The translations under genes and the position numbers were made by a program. The notes beneath the pieces were generated by a model. The model saw only the letters and a program-made list of their open reading frames with translations. It searched no databases and had not been told where the DNA came from. From the NCBI GenBank assembly GCA_036897095.1, contig JAYMSP010000028.1:50844-114843 (forward strand): DNA of 64,000 nt. The letters are read 5' to 3'. The stretch comes from Plantago elongata (lineage: Eukaryota; Streptophyta; Magnoliopsida; Lamiales; Plantaginaceae). Shown here in pieces: positions 11,979 to 26,029 of the stretch (positions are counted from its first letter, which is position 1; each line of letters opens with the position of its first letter).

Positions 11979-12215
11979 AAAGAATTGAGCTGACGCGTGT
12001 GAATCGAAGCAGCTCGAAATTGGGCTAAACTAAACGCAAGACTTCACCTTTTTCTCACTCTTGTATGTGCTACTAACTGGGTAAAAGGGAAAGTTCTCCT
12101 TTTCTCATCCCACTTTTTTCACATAGCCTAGATTCTTGTGTTCTTTCCCAATTGTTTTATTCCCATCTCGAAGTCTCATCAGATACAAATATCAAAGATA
12201 ATTTATCTCAATATT

Positions 12216-12410
12216 TACTACTCCTTCGCCCCAAAACAAATGAACTTTTCATTTTAATCACAAAATTTAATATACAATGTAAATATTTAAATACAAATGC
12301 ACATGGATGTGAATGAGTTGAAAATCTTACCTAAAATAAAAAATAAACAATTTTAGTGAAACATATATAAATAAAATATATCACATTTATTTCGAGATAG
12401 AGAAAGTATA
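12216..12410. mobile_element. Degenerate Stowaway-like MITE
   Basis: The left end reads TTACTACTCCTTCGCCCC and the right end, reverse-complemented, TACTTTCTCTATCTCG. Both resemble the TACTCCCTCCGTCCC terminus of plant Stowaway elements, and the ends are followed by similar AACAAATGAAC / AAATAAATGTG stretches. About 195 bp, AT-rich, no coding capacity. The ends are eroded, so the call is tentative. Confidence 0.4.
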
Positions 12411-12453
12411 TTGTTATAGAGATTACTATATAAATTGAAATAAATATTTTATT

Positions 12454-12587
12454 AAGGGGGTGAGTGGCATCACATTGTAATGAACATTTGGATGGATTTA
12501 GCTGAAATTGTATTTGGCATAAGATTGAAATACGATAAATTTAGCATCTAAATGTCCATTACAATGCTATGTCACTCTGCCCCTGAG
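12454..12587. mobile_element. Foldback MITE, about 134 bp, nearly palindromic
   Basis: The left arm (GGGGGTGAGTGGCATCACAT, then TGTAATGAACATTTGGATG) is the inverted complement, with a few mismatches, of the right arm (CATCTAAATGTCCATTACAA then TGCTATGTCACTCTGCCCC). The arms are about 40 bp, separated by a short AT-rich centre. Possible TTA flanks would fit a PIF/Harbinger (Tourist) origin, but the target duplication is not clean. Confidence 0.65.
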
Positions 12588-12589
12588 TT

Positions 12590-14620
12590 ATCTGGGTAAA
12601 ATTTCGTATATTTATTATAATAATTAGACTTGAATATGTCCGTTGGTAGACAAAAGGCTGCAGGGTTAGTACTGTGTAGAGACAATGATAGGAAAGAAAA
12701 TTAAAGAGAAGTTTGAAGTAAATTCATGGGAGAGAATTGATTTTAGTGCAGTTTTTTACAGTGGTATGGATTGCTGCTCAATACGACACCGTTTTTGAAT
12801 TTGAATACAAACAACCACTTGTGTGGGAATAATGGGCTTGTAGTCTTCTGTCCAATCATTATTTGCATGCTGTCGCATGGGCCCATTATGTTTTCTTTTT
12901 CAAATCTCATTTGAATTATTGGGTTTAGTTGGGGAGTTTTTGATCGATTGGTAGGATAATTGGTATCGACTTCTCGTAACGTGATTTTCTTCAAATTTAT
13001 TGTTAATTTTCTTTTTAAGATAGGATCATTAGTTAGTTTGTTTATAATACAGTTGTATCAATATATACGTATATAATTGAAAGACCGAATGATTCGTTAC
13101 ATGAATTGTTTTTAATAGTATTAGTAGTTATTTAAATTTGTTAATGTACATGTCAGATTATTTTCTTATGTGTAATTTTATTACTGACATTATTTGTGAA
13201 CAAGTTTGATAAGTAATTAATTCTAATTTGATAGGTGGCTAATTCTTATGTTGGTTAGAGAAAGATGGTAAAATTTGGCACAAGACAAGCCTAGTAAGTA
13301 GTAAGTGTGGTAGACATGAGACTCTTTTGTCTCAATAATTCAACCAAATGTTGAAAGGGAAAATGAAAATAAGAGAAAAGAACACAATCAAGTCATCAAA
13401 AGGAGTCAAAAGAAGTCATTTTCAGATGGATATTAAGTAAATTTTTGACAGAGAATATATGCTACTTAATGAATAAGATCGGATATAAGAATCGATAGAA
13501 TCATATTTTGGTAGTGTTATAGATTAAATTAAGGGTGCAGTTTGCCTTTGACAAAACTTAAAAACGAATTAACAAGTAGATAATTTTCATATCACTATCT
13601 TTTAGTGGGACAAATAATGATCAAGGGTTCTAGAGGGATGATCACAATGCATGATTTTCATATAAAACAAAAGAAACTAAGACGACTTCAATCGTACAAA
13701 ATTGCAATTTTTTATTAAATATTAAAATTTTATTTTTTTATTTTGAGTATGTGAATTTTTATTCAGTATCTATAATTTTTTACGTACTATATGTGAACTT
13801 TTATTTAAGATATGTAAATTTTAATGTAAAAAAATAAAATTTTAATATATAATAAAAAATCGCTCTTTCCCTAAGCTATCTCTTTGAATTAAATGACCTG
13901 AAAACCTACTTATATCCATCAATGGTATATAGTTCGTGAATTTATTAATATAAGAATAATAAAACTAATCATGTTTAAATTAGAGCCGGTGAACACGTTG
14001 AGTTAAAAAGTACACTAACAAATTAAATACATTAGTAGTGGACTAAGCCAAGAGATACCATTCATATATCATTTCATGAATAACTTCACTGTTTTAAAGG
14101 ATCAAATTTAAATTGATCGTGAGATTGAAGTTTCTCTATCGTCCATACCCTATTATAATTCCTAACTTTATAGCTACAATTGATTTAGAAGATGATATTG
14201 CGTGTATAAACGAACTCAATCTTCTTAACGTGAATGTGAAGTGACAAGTAACGAATAACTTGTATGCATGCAAATAATAGCTAACGATTAACCTACCATT
14301 ATGAGACAATTCCATGTGGAAAAATGAAAATCCATGTGGAAGAAAATGATCAAGAAGTAGACCTCTTTAAACAATCAAATCTCTCGAAAGGCCCAAAATA
14401 TTGACTAGGAAATGAGTTTGATTAGAACTATACCACTCCATAAAATTTGCCATGTAGCGAAGAAATCATCATTTTTCAAATCAAACATTTGATAGTTGTA
14501 CACTACACATATTCCACTTCTCCTTAAACACTTGATACGTTGTCTCATCTTTTAACGTTCTGGAAAGGTTATTACATCATATTCTTTCCCATTTTGAATA
14601 AACAAAGTATTATACATACA

Positions 14621-14651
<31 letters not shown>

Positions 14652-16338
14652 TACAATATAAAAGTTGCTAATTAATCTGAAATAGTAAAAGATACATTCC
14701 ATAGTCAATATATCAAATTTTAGAAATGGGTTTATATACATATATGATGCATAAGTTGTCGTTTGTGAATGTGAACCAAATTAATGTACTCTAAATCATC
14801 ATCTTTTGCATTTGTGGTGCCAAATAAGGAGGATTAATGGTGAGTGGGATGGGTATTGCAACCGTGAATATTTTAGATAAGAAATTTTAGGTGATATTGG
14901 ATATAAACTATTTATTTATACATTCTCTTGTAGATCATATACGCTTCAAAATATTCTATCAGAGTGCATCAGTGGTTGTATCTTTAATATCTAAAAAATT
15001 TGTGAAAGAGCAAGTCACAATAAAAAATTCGTCTTGAATAATAACACACGTAATTTAGTACTATTTTCTCAGAAGTAATTACCGGATACATTTCAAATCT
15101 GTGAACAAGACTTGAACACGAACAGAAAGCATAACTTGAATGAAATTCGACAGGAAAGTTAATGAGAGGGTCCCAAAAAGACCACATCTTTAAAAGTTGA
15201 TTACAACGTTGGAGTTTTTCCTCAGACTTTGTTAGTGCGTTTGGTAGGGTTTATTGGGCTCCTAACAGACATGAATCGAACCATCACAATTTAATCTGGA
15301 CTGGTCCTTCTTCATCTTCTCTTCCTCATTCATGAATTGACCACACTTGCTCCTTGGCAATTGTAAACTTCTTCAACGACACTAACTTCTAGTATTTGAA
15401 ATACTAGACCCTAGAAGACCGAGCTTATTGGAGAAGGCTAGTCAAGATGATACCATCTCTAGGTAGGATCACTACGAGCCGAGCCCTCGACTAGAACCCT
15501 CTTAAGATAGAACACTCCGGACTTCCATGATCTGAACATATATTAACGGGATACCTTAGAAGGAGTCCCCTCAAAGTATTTATACAGCTCAACTACTAAG
15601 TCTAGTACATATAAACTTTACATAGATCAATATCCGACAATGAAGAGACTATTTTCTAAAATGGCAACCTCATATATGATAACCAGTCTTCCACTCCACC
15701 CAGAAAATTAGTGGACCAAAAAATGTCAAAGTACTGAATCATATCTTACTTAGCAACAGTATTGGGTCATATCATAGAGAAGAGGAGAAGAAAAAAAGAC
15801 CAGAGAGTTAAATTTTGAGGAAAAACAAATTTACTATTCCATTTCCACTACACTGCCATCAGTTATTTTTGTCTAATCTGCAGCTCTTCAACTTCATCAT
15901 AATTCATCACTTTTCCTTTCCTTCAGAAAAGAACTGTCTAGTGTCCACTAGTCTTCGCATTAAGCAGCTTCAAGCCTTCAATGACAAAATGATGAACGAA
16001 AATGCTCCGTGATTCTTAGCATTATCCTTTGAGGCCTAATATTCCTCGATTAGTTCGTGCAAGTGCAACGACTAGATAAATGACATGTGACAGTGGACTA
16101 ATCGCTCTCTTTGAAAGACCAAATTACCCTTTATGTCCATCCCGCACACTGCTACTTCCACCATTTAGTAATAAGCAACTCCTACTCTTTGGTGAAGAAT
16201 AAGGATTCTGACAGAAACAGGGACCAGAGAATAAAACAGTTCAGCAGGTGAACTTGTTTTCTTCTTCTCTGTTCTGAAGCAGTGACACTGATTCTTTGGA
16301 AGCATATGTTGTACTCAGGTCAGGAGCATGGTCACTTG
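12590..16338. other. Intergenic region 5' of EOL1 and 3' of PP2C-kinase
   Basis: No gene was supported on either strand: open frames are short and lack family signatures. It contains a CATA microsatellite (listed separately). A less AT-rich stretch near 15200-15600 could be an old transposon fragment, but no termini or coding motifs are visible. Confidence 0.4.
14612..14651. repeat. (CATA)n microsatellite
   Basis: About ten uninterrupted copies of the tetranucleotide CATA in spacer DNA. Likely polymorphic between accessions. Confidence 0.95.
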
Positions 16339-19300
16339 TCAGGTAGGACCCCAAGAAAAGTAAGGATGTCTCAACGCATCGTCGACACTAAGTCGGTCCT
16401 CCTGATTCAAAAGTGTCCACAAAATGATGATATACAGATTACAGATGATGCACAAACCATCTCAAATTCAGCGTTACTACACACTGAAAACCAAAAGTAC
16501 ATGCATATCCCCCAGGTGTAAAATATTTAATGCATAACATCCAAGTTCTTTGAATCATTTAATGTAGAAAGAAAGTAGGAACTAGACCCATTAGGAATAT
16601 TAACTTACCGGATCCCACTGCAGCAGATCACGCACTAAGCGCAATGCCTGAATATCTGGAAACCTGTCAAGACATTTTAAAGGTGAAGAGGATTAGTGTC
16701 AGCAAGTCAAACGGGTAAACCAGTAAGCATAAATAAGACTAACCCTAATTTAAGTAGATCTCTACTCTTTATTTGACGAGAAAAATATTCTTCAGAGCAC
16801 TTCCATGGAACTGGAGAACCAGAACCCTGCTCCAAACACCAGGTCTTAATTACAATAATGCACATGCAGAGTAAACTTAATGTATAGAATAATTCCTTAT
16901 ATTATGTCGACTAATTACACTATAACAAACATCTGGGCAAGGATTACGTTTACGATACTTAAGTATATCATGGGGCTGAGATCAGGAGTGACAGAATGTA
17001 ATCAGGGAAGCATCATATCGGACAAGATAAGTATAATAATTGAGGTAGAAGTGAAGTCTCATACAGATAGAACACAGAGAGGATGGAGTCACTGAGAAAA
17101 TAAATCTGGCTGGTCCACTTCCGTGAAAGAATTTTCTTTCATTATCATTTAAATTAGTTTAGGTTTATAGCTTGGGTGAGCTCTGATACCTTTTTAGCTT
17201 TTTCATATTCTTTCAGTGTATCATCTTTCATCCATAATTAACTCAAGATTCAATTAATTATCATAGATATTTACTGAGAATAAAGGTTATCTAAATAACA
17301 TTCGCACATTGCATGATAATATAGATAAATAGAGTACCTGGCCCTTTGCACCCCAACTTTGACGCAGCTTTGAGGAAGCCCCAGGCATTAAGATGCACAA
17401 TTCCATCAACGCTCTAAGTCTGCCACCAAAAAAGACATGGAAGTATTGTCAGAGGAGGTGGTGACCAGCTATAGAGAAGGCCAGAAGGGTCCCTGATCAA
17501 GTGAACTTGAAAAATGTACTTATAACTAGGTTGCTGGATGCAACGAACTTCTAATGAATAAGCTATGTTAATGGCATGCGAAGCATATCTAATCTATGCC
17601 CCTAGATATGGTTTAAAAACAATCATTAAGCCCATACTGTTTCACATTCTATGCAGGCACAACAGGGAACATGTAATTTAAATAAAACCAAGTCTTTGCT
17701 TTCCATCAAGAAGAGTAACGGACGACAAAGCACATAAGATTCATCAATAACATATGCTAGTAAGCACAATGGACCTACCGATTTAAACCCACTGTGTCTG
17801 TGACGCACACAACAACATCCTCACAATAAACCAAACTAATCATCACTAAGAATAAGAAACAAAAATGCAATGAATAACAGTGTCGGGATAATCATGCTTA
17901 CAAGTTCACAATAAATCACCGAGAATATAATGCCATTACAAATTACATGTATGTGGTCACAAATATAGTTTACAATTAAAATGTACTTGCAAGTCATAAA
18001 CTATCTGTATGAGTGAATCAATGTAAAAGAAATGAAAATGATGCTCCGGACTTACTTGTATGCAAGTTGCTTCAAGTCATCATTCCAACCTTTTAGATGC
18101 TTATCTAAAAGAGCTTGAGTGATAGAACTAATTTGAAACACATTCGGTGATCCTAGAATGAGCTCCAAGATTACAACGCCAACACTCCACATATCATACC
18201 TATGCAAGAAAGATTTCCAAAAATCACGACTTGAAATATCAATGGAGATCTTACACTTCAGAATGCTCAAATAATTCCATGTTTCACAGTCATTTCTTTA
18301 TCATCAACTTGGTAATAAGAAGTTCCAGTGAACTATCACTAATTTCAGAGAATGGCAGGTACATCTTCACTTCGGAACAAGTATGTACAAATTCATCAGA
18401 TTACGGAAGGCTCCGATTTCCATTTAGTTTCGTGTTATTACTATAATAATGAAGTTTTCCAAGTATATACACTGTTAAATAAAACACCAGGCAAGTAACT
18501 CTCCTGAAAAAAAACACGTAATTAAAGAGAACCAACATACTTTGCGGTGACACTTGATGGTCCCCGATACCAACTCCCATTGAGAAAAGCTTCTGGCGGA
18601 GCATAATCAGAAGTTTGTTCAGCACTATTAAGACAAAGAAACAGAATAATCATGAGCACCACAGCATGACCCAAAAGATTGCATCTGCAATGCAGTTTTC
18701 GGTCGCTACAATATTCATATTACAGAGATCAAACTTATTAGATTGTTTCAGGAAAGAGATATAGAGAGATGGTACATCAACAAAAACATACTTTTTGGAT
18801 GAATTGTGAAATATAACAGCAGAAACATATATTACCTAGAGGGTCCCACAGACCCGTATAAATGCTTCACAGTGAAATCATTAACTGCACTACCAAAGTC
18901 AATTATGCGCCTGTCATTTGATATAAAAAAACACTATAAATAAACCTTAGCAGATAAAATGTGCAGCGTTTCTGCTATCTAGTTTTATTCATTATCTTTC
19001 ATGCAATTTTAAAACCTAGACACATGTAATCTGCCCTTAGCCGCCTACTCTTTCAGCATCAAAATTTATTTTTGTTATGTTATTTGTATAAATCGACCTT
19101 TGAATCACAATTAATTCAACTCATATTTCAATATCACAATCAAACGCCCCATCACGTGTAGAATGAATACAAAAAAGTTACTAAAATAAAAATAACAAGA
19201 AGAAAGGAAGAGAAAGAAAGAAACCAGGGAGGATAAAAAAATCTGCAAAAACCAATCTTAACATGGATAATAATCCCAATATCCCTGCATCCTAGATTCT

Positions 19301-22300
19301 TCAAACGCACTAACACCTGGAACTATACGTTAAATGTGAAGACCAGGAAATAAAACACCATGATGGTGACACTTGCTGAAGACCAGGAAGTAATTCTTTA
19401 TGAAGACCAGGAAGTAAAACCAGCATACTGCATACATATTGGTTGTGTAATTCTTTTCACCGTTGGGACTTCCACTTAAGCAGCTGCCTGAATCAGGATC
19501 TTCAAAGCAAACGACCATATTTTCTGAGACGTGTAAAACATGTTTCATTAGCACTTAGCAGCAGCGAAATAAAAAAACTCAATGCAAAACCACAGGTGTT
19601 TTTCTTTACCAGGTTTGATATCCCTGTGGGTGATATTGCGGTCATGGCAGGATTTAAGCGCCATCAGCTGGGATATGTTTAGAAAGTGCATTAAGAGGCT
19701 GTTCAGTAATTGCTTTAGCAGGATTGCAATTTTCTTTTTTTTAAACAAGAGATACGGAAGGCGGTGTTAAAACAACTCTCTGCTTGGCCTGAAATAAAGT
19801 CACTGCCTACTGGATAGATGGGCATGCCTAACAATGTTCATATTGCATATATACTTGTAAGTTGTAACTGCAAGCAGTTTTGAGATGTAAAGTTTCATAC
19901 CAGCTGCTTTATTATATTACGAAGTTCCTGTTGGCCTGCTTCTGTTGTTTTCAACCAATGCCACCATTTTGATGGATGCAATATCTGAATGCGTTTCCCA
20001 TGTTCATTTCTATTGTCTTCAGTGTCATTTGCCACTTCTTCAGCAGTATAAATAAGTTTTGACAAGGAGACGCCTTCATGGCGAAATACAAGCCATATCT
20101 CATTGGATCTTGACTCAAACGACTCAACATATCTTGCAATATGATTCAATCCTTCTTCTAAAGAAGCTCCGTGTCTTTTGTCCGTAAAAAACATATCTCC
20201 AGGATTCAAGGTTTCCTCAATTTCATGTTCAACTGACACATTTCTAAAGTCGTTTGCTCTAGATTGAGATAATCTCGAGAATAAATCAGTTGTTCCAGAA
20301 TAGAGTGAGCCTCTTAAACAGTTAGATGCATTGAAAAAAATTTCCCCAAAATATTTTTCCCGTAGTCCACTCAAGTAAGCACCAATGCCCCTTTCTACCT
20401 GTTTACAGAAGACATCATTAATCAGATGAGAGTTATAACCTATGCAGGATACATGTCAGTATATCAATTCTGATTTTTTTACAGTTCAGTTGTCTTTAGT
20501 TGTTTTGTCACGTTGCATCACTAATTTACATTCGTTAAGGAATCAAAATTTTGTTTTATTTATTACTACAAAGCAGTTCCAAAATAATTAGGGGACTTAC
20601 ATATTGAACCATGAGAGTATTAGGATGTTCGCAGTATTTTCTTATATAAGATATAGCTTTCATTACCTATTAGACAAAAGGATAGTTCATTTTGCTCCTA
20701 AGATTGATTGCTCACAAGGGTGTTATCTTTTATTCCTTTTAATAATATTGATGAAAAACATAAGCAATTTGCTTCACAAAATTTTTATACTTTGCTTCCA
20801 TACTTTCTCGGCTCTATCTGTCAGACTGTCACTATCTTTGGCAGCGGTCCAATAGATGTTGTATCACTACATCAAAATGTTTATGAATTTCTTGTCCATA
20901 ATTCACGAGCCCCTACTACGGTTCAACCTAAAGCTTCACTTACGAGTTAAGGCAGAGTGCTCATATGGCCCGATAAACATACAGCAAAGAAAACCATAAT
21001 AGAAATAGAAGGATGTTGTATGAATTTGAATAATTACCATTATTCGTTTCAGAATATACATATTCTCACTGGAGCCGGCAGCATTGCAACCATCACCAAA
21101 GAAATTCCTGTGTACATTATCATTTTGTACCCCGAGATGGTCATTCCTGAAGAAAGTGTCTCTACGCCCATGATCATTTTTTAGATCCCTCTGAACTTGT
21201 GAACAATTCCAGTTAAAAGCAAGCCAAACTTCTCCATATGCTCCTCGATCAAATTTCTTCTTTAGTATGTATCTAACATAATGATATTTAGATCATAATC
21301 AAGATCAGTTCAAGGTAGCTAAAGGGCTGACAAAGTAATTGATTGCATAATCCAACCCAGAAAAATAGAAGTACATGAGTTTATTAAAGCAACATTCATG
21401 CAACAATCAGCATTCTCTGAATTCTCCATAAAAAACCAGTATTATCTGGGCCTAGAAACTGGAAACAGCTCAGTTGGAGTTTGGACAAAAGGGCTTGTAT
21501 GGACTTACACCAGCCTAAGGATAATCATAAATTTGAATGACAGACAATTAAAGAGGAGACACATCAACGAATTTCTACAATGAGAACGATTACTCATAGG
21601 ATCCACATTACTCAAAATTAGGTATAGACTAAATCAGAGGCATCTATTATCATTTCAAGCATGCAGCTGTCCTTTAGATACAATTGCTGATTTGCGGAAT
21701 ATTGAGGTAAACAGATGCTAGCTTTCAAATCAGTATATTATAAATTTTTATGCCATCCAGTCAATAAAAAGGATTTAAGCATAATTCTTGAACAGACGGA
21801 TAATCACATAAACAAACAGAATTAGTTCTTCAATCTACACCGGCAACAGTAACTAATCACACACATAGATGATAAAGAAATAAACACTTTTTAGGAAATA
21901 GATGTACCTCGTATCTGGTGTCTCGTTGTCACTATGACCAGCATTATGGAACGGGATTGACAGCAGTAAGCCAAGAAATCTCAAAAATCCGTCAGAGCTC
22001 ATGCACGGTTCTTTATCCTCATCAATAAACATGCCAAGGTGCATACATATATGTTGGTCATTATACAGGTCCAAAGGTCCACCTGAATTTTCAGCAAGAC
22101 AAAGAATCAAATTATCAATAGCTTATTCAACAATTCAATATAGCCAACCTTCAAGAAACCTTTTACAGAATTTGCAGGACCCAGCACCCATTAAATCACA
22201 GATGCATTGTTTTGGAGCATTAACCATATTGGAGTTTCCTGGAAGATAAGTGTTCCATTTACTCACCTGTTAAAGCATAAGCCCGATCAGACACAGTACT

Positions 22301-25300
22301 ATCCTCGTCTTTATGTATCCAAAATGTGTAATCATCATTCACGTCAAGGTTCTCCGACAAATAAAAACATCCCAAGTTGTTGTGCTTTCCCTCAACCTAC
22401 ACCAAGACATTGTCCCACAACATTATGCACAAAATTGGCAACTTCCCAATTTGCATTTGAACAATGGTACTCTGATTCCAAACTGAGAGAAAATTACCCT
22501 GGTCATGTTATCATCAGTTCTCCAAAGAAAATCAGACAAGATCTATTTAACCTAACTAGTTTGTAAATGGAAATTCAAAGATCAGTAAAACAGAGTCCCA
22601 CTTTTCAGTTTTACCAGTAATCTATCAAACATTGGAGCATCCCTTTGAACCCTCAGTTCCATGAGTGCTGAAGTGTTGTCCTTGGCTGAAAAGAGAAAGG
22701 CATGGATAGATTTAGAGACTGCATCAATATCATACTTGAGAATTTATGTATTCAATTATCAGTTGTATGTATCACCAGAAGAAATTTATAAGTTACTTTA
22801 GAAACTTCAGACCCAAGCACTTCAAATGTAAAAAGAAACAAACAAAATACTTAAAACACTCTGAATTGGATAAACAACAGAGCATAGATCTGTACATAAC
22901 AGCGACATGCTTTGGTATTAGTAATATATAGAACTGGCAAAACTAACAACTTCGTTTTTCCAGCAATACTTCAATAGGGAACTAAGTATCCTTCAAAGAA
23001 CGGGACTAAAAAAAACACAGAACACACTCAAAAATTGCTGCTGGAAGTTGGACGAAATTAGGATGCTACTAGGGCATATAGAACCAACTACAACCAGAAC
23101 TCCAGAAGCAAACATATGCAAGTAATATCAACGTCTAAGAGGACAGTAGCTCAACAGAATCTTGATATAGCAAAGAGTTTCTTACCTTTTATGGAACAAA
23201 TGATACAATGAACTAACTGTCAATTGGTTTGGACAGTTAAATACCCAAGGTTTTATCAAGTGGATTGACCTCCAAGGATAGAATTAACATCTCTCTTACT
23301 GTGTATATCCTCCAAAAAAAAAAAAAAATTCTGGTAATTTGGAGATAAACCAGGAGCATCACCATCAATGACTTTAGGATCACAGACATCATTAGATACA
23401 AAGTAAGAAGGCAACTGTAGAATGACAATGATTTAGACAATCAGAGAAGAAGACTTGCCTAGAGGTCGAGAGCAAGAGTTAAATAAACAGACTGCTCATA
23501 TTTCTTATTCTAAATTGTCTAGCACTTTGTCATTTTCATTGCATATATGATATATCACAGGAGAAACACCTGAATTCTCATAAGATTGACTCTGACGTCC
23601 AAGCTTTGCATAGTCATATCCCTCTAGGATATAACTCCTGCCTGTTGTCTTAAATGAGCCTGATGATCTTACTGGAACAACTATAGCAGCCAAGTTATCC
23701 ATGCTTCCTCTCTCAAATGCTGCATGCACTATGCAATCGGCCAGTGATGATTGACATGAAGCATTAAGTTCTTGTGGCCTAGATACATTAGAAAGTGGTT
23801 CTGATAACATATCACAAATGTCTTGAGGGCTCAATTTCTCAAAAACACCATCAGATGCAGCAATCACATAGCTATCATTGGCCAGCAAATGTTGCCAGTC
23901 AGTAACCTCGGGTACCGGTATAACACCAAAACTGTGTGCATTATAACGATGAGTAAGAAGGTGATTCCCGTTCATTTGTATACATATGATAAGAATTCAT
24001 GAAATAAGTCCAAACTCCAAAGAAACTGTATACAAAGTAAACAGCCATGACATTGATTCAAAACCATAAACTATCAGTTGGAAGAATTAAGCATCCAGAT
24101 CTTCTTGAAATAATTCTGACCTTTTAAAGTGTACGTCTCCAATTGCTCTGGTCAGAGCCAACTGGCCATTGACTCGAGCTACACCACCCCACTCTGTAAT
24201 ATGGCCTCCAGCAGATACCACCCGCGATTTTTCATCGTCTCTATCAGGATGGTGATCATTTGTAAGTTCCTTGGCAATCAAAAATATCCATCCATTAGAA
24301 GCTTCTGACTTCAAGCGATAATACTCTTTCAAGGATGATTGAGAAGCATCAGTATTTCGTTTTTGCCTGACTACCCTGAACACAGTTGCTGCAATTTGAA
24401 CATTTAAGTACTGTTAAACTCTATTATACATGCACATTTTAGTAGTTCATACTAATTGCAATTGGAAGTGCTTCACACAGTGAGCCATATCCCAAGTAAA
24501 AGGTCGAGGGTAAGGGGGTCTTCACAAAAGTCCAGTGATGCCTTAATGACATCATGAGAATCAGGACTCAACTCTTGCAAGCCAGCATTAACCAGTAGAT
24601 TAATTCTTTGTAGCTTAAAAAAAATAAAAGAAAGCAAGAGAGTCTAACCTTTAGCCTCAGAGGGGGGCTGATATACCTCAGAGCACATGAATGCCTTCGA
24701 GTCACCAACATTGGCAACTAGAATTTGACCATCTGCTAGTAGCACAACTGTAGCTGTAGAGCCAGAACTGAAGTTGTATCTAGATGCATCCTTAAATAGA
24801 AATATAACCAATACGTAAAAATCAGAAGCAAACATGAGAAAACAGTACTAGTGAGATCAAGCAATAGACACTGACCTTAGAAAATGCTGCATCAATATCA
24901 TGGATGGACCTAAGCAATGCCTCTCTTAGTATTTCAAAGGGGTAAGATCCATCTAAAATTGCTGCAAGAGTCACCTTAAACCTACATCAGAGTTCTCATT
25001 TGTCAGAAAGTTGTGCAGGTGAACAACTAAGAAATTCAAACCAACACATCATATCTACAGAGACAATATGGCACAAAATAGAACAAGCTTCGTGATAAAC
25101 AATAAACAGGCAAGATAATAGTATGCATAAGAAGTTCAAACATTGAAGTGGTCAACTCTACCTATGGATCTCAACCGTACACATGATCCTGAATTGTATA
25201 CTTGAATGAGCAATGAATACAAACGGCATAAAATTTCAAGGATACTAAGTTACTAACATTCGTCATTGTTCCATAACTAACGGTTAATGGTTAAATACCT

Positions 25301-26029
25301 TACGCTTAATAAATTCACCACAACCACACACACATCATGAGGTGATTCTGATTCATATAAGCACAAGCAAGCAAACATATATACACTTTTTTTCCTCTCA
25401 AATTAAACTGTAAATGAGTATAACCTTCCGAGATCCAAAATTAGATGATCTAGTTCATCATCCCACTCATGACTACCTCCGTCTCGGTACGGCAGCCGTC
25501 TAATCATTCTCCTCGACAGAATCGAGTAAGTCGTATCAAGCAGAAAATACGTATGCAATACAAAATACTCCAGCAGCAGCTCGGAAGCCATTTCACTAGC
25601 TTCCGCACCATTATGCCCGTCGAAAACAGCCATAACTCCAACTTTCACTTCCTTCACCCCTTTCAAACCTAGAAACAAACATCGCCAACACTAATTCACA
25701 AAATCGCCCAAATTCAAAATTACTACAGATCCAGTGCATCAATCGGTACCTGGAAAGGGGATCCGGAGGTCCAGAGCGCAGAGTATGCGATCTTCCTGCG
25801 ACTTGCGGCGACCCTGGAGAACAGCCGATTGACATCCGGTGGATTTCGTGCCGCGATTGGGGTTGAAATTGAGGAGATTCCAGCGAGGGCATTTTGGGGA
25901 CTTGAATACCGCCGGAGCTCCGCCTTCTCTGTACACCGTCAAGCACGACGGCGATTCTCCGGCGACTGGAATGGGCACGAGGGTGATCCCTGATAGTGCG
26001 ATTAGTATCGCGTAGTTGATGATGTTCAT
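16339..26029 (-). CDS. Bifunctional PP2C phosphatase - protein kinase fusion (At3g63340-type)
   Basis: One protein carries an N-terminal PP2C Ser/Thr phosphatase and a C-terminal protein kinase. Twenty coding exons (-): 26029-25750, 25668-25425, 24981-24876, 24790-24649, 24388-24121, 23931-23570, 22685-22615, 22396-22267, 22082-21908, 21272-21038, 20398-19901, 19667-19610, 19523-19436, 18910-18836, 18624-18541, 18199-18056, 17419-17338, 16826-16744, 16663-16609, 16401-16339. The sum is 3243 nt, 1080 residues, with every junction in phase. The N-terminus is a hydrophobic signal-peptide-like stretch (MNIINYAILIALSGITLVP). PP2C motifs: VFDGHNGAEAS, ILVANVGDSKA, SAGGHI, LALTRAIGD, ASDGVFEKLS, GSMDNLAAIVV, with the metal-binding Asp residues present. 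Kinase motifs: glycine loop DRGAYGEVWLAF (about 600), candidate VAIK lysine in YILKRI, a 166-residue exon up to the hinge, HRDIKPEN (HRD 851-853), DFG (890-892), PPE for APE (near 921), YDMWSVGVVILE. It ends DALRHPYFSWGPT. The kinase looks competent by motif. Substrates are unknown to me. Confidence 0.92.

Noticed and set aside
14612-14651. CATA array as a possible CRISPR-like or regulatory repeat
   Set aside because: A simple microsatellite with no spacers; the DNA is plant nuclear.
20604-21184. Overlapping plus-strand frames of 75-83 residues
   Set aside because: They lie in intron 10 and exon 10 of the PP2C-kinase on the other strand; no independent signature.
22207-22566. 119-residue plus-strand frame
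   Set aside because: Antisense to PP2C-kinase exon 8 and adjoining introns; no homology recognised.
16339-22685. Kinase half as a separate gene from the PP2C
   Set aside because: A donor at the end of exon 6 and the acceptor at 22685 join in phase, the summed length is a multiple of three, and no start codon context precedes exon 7.
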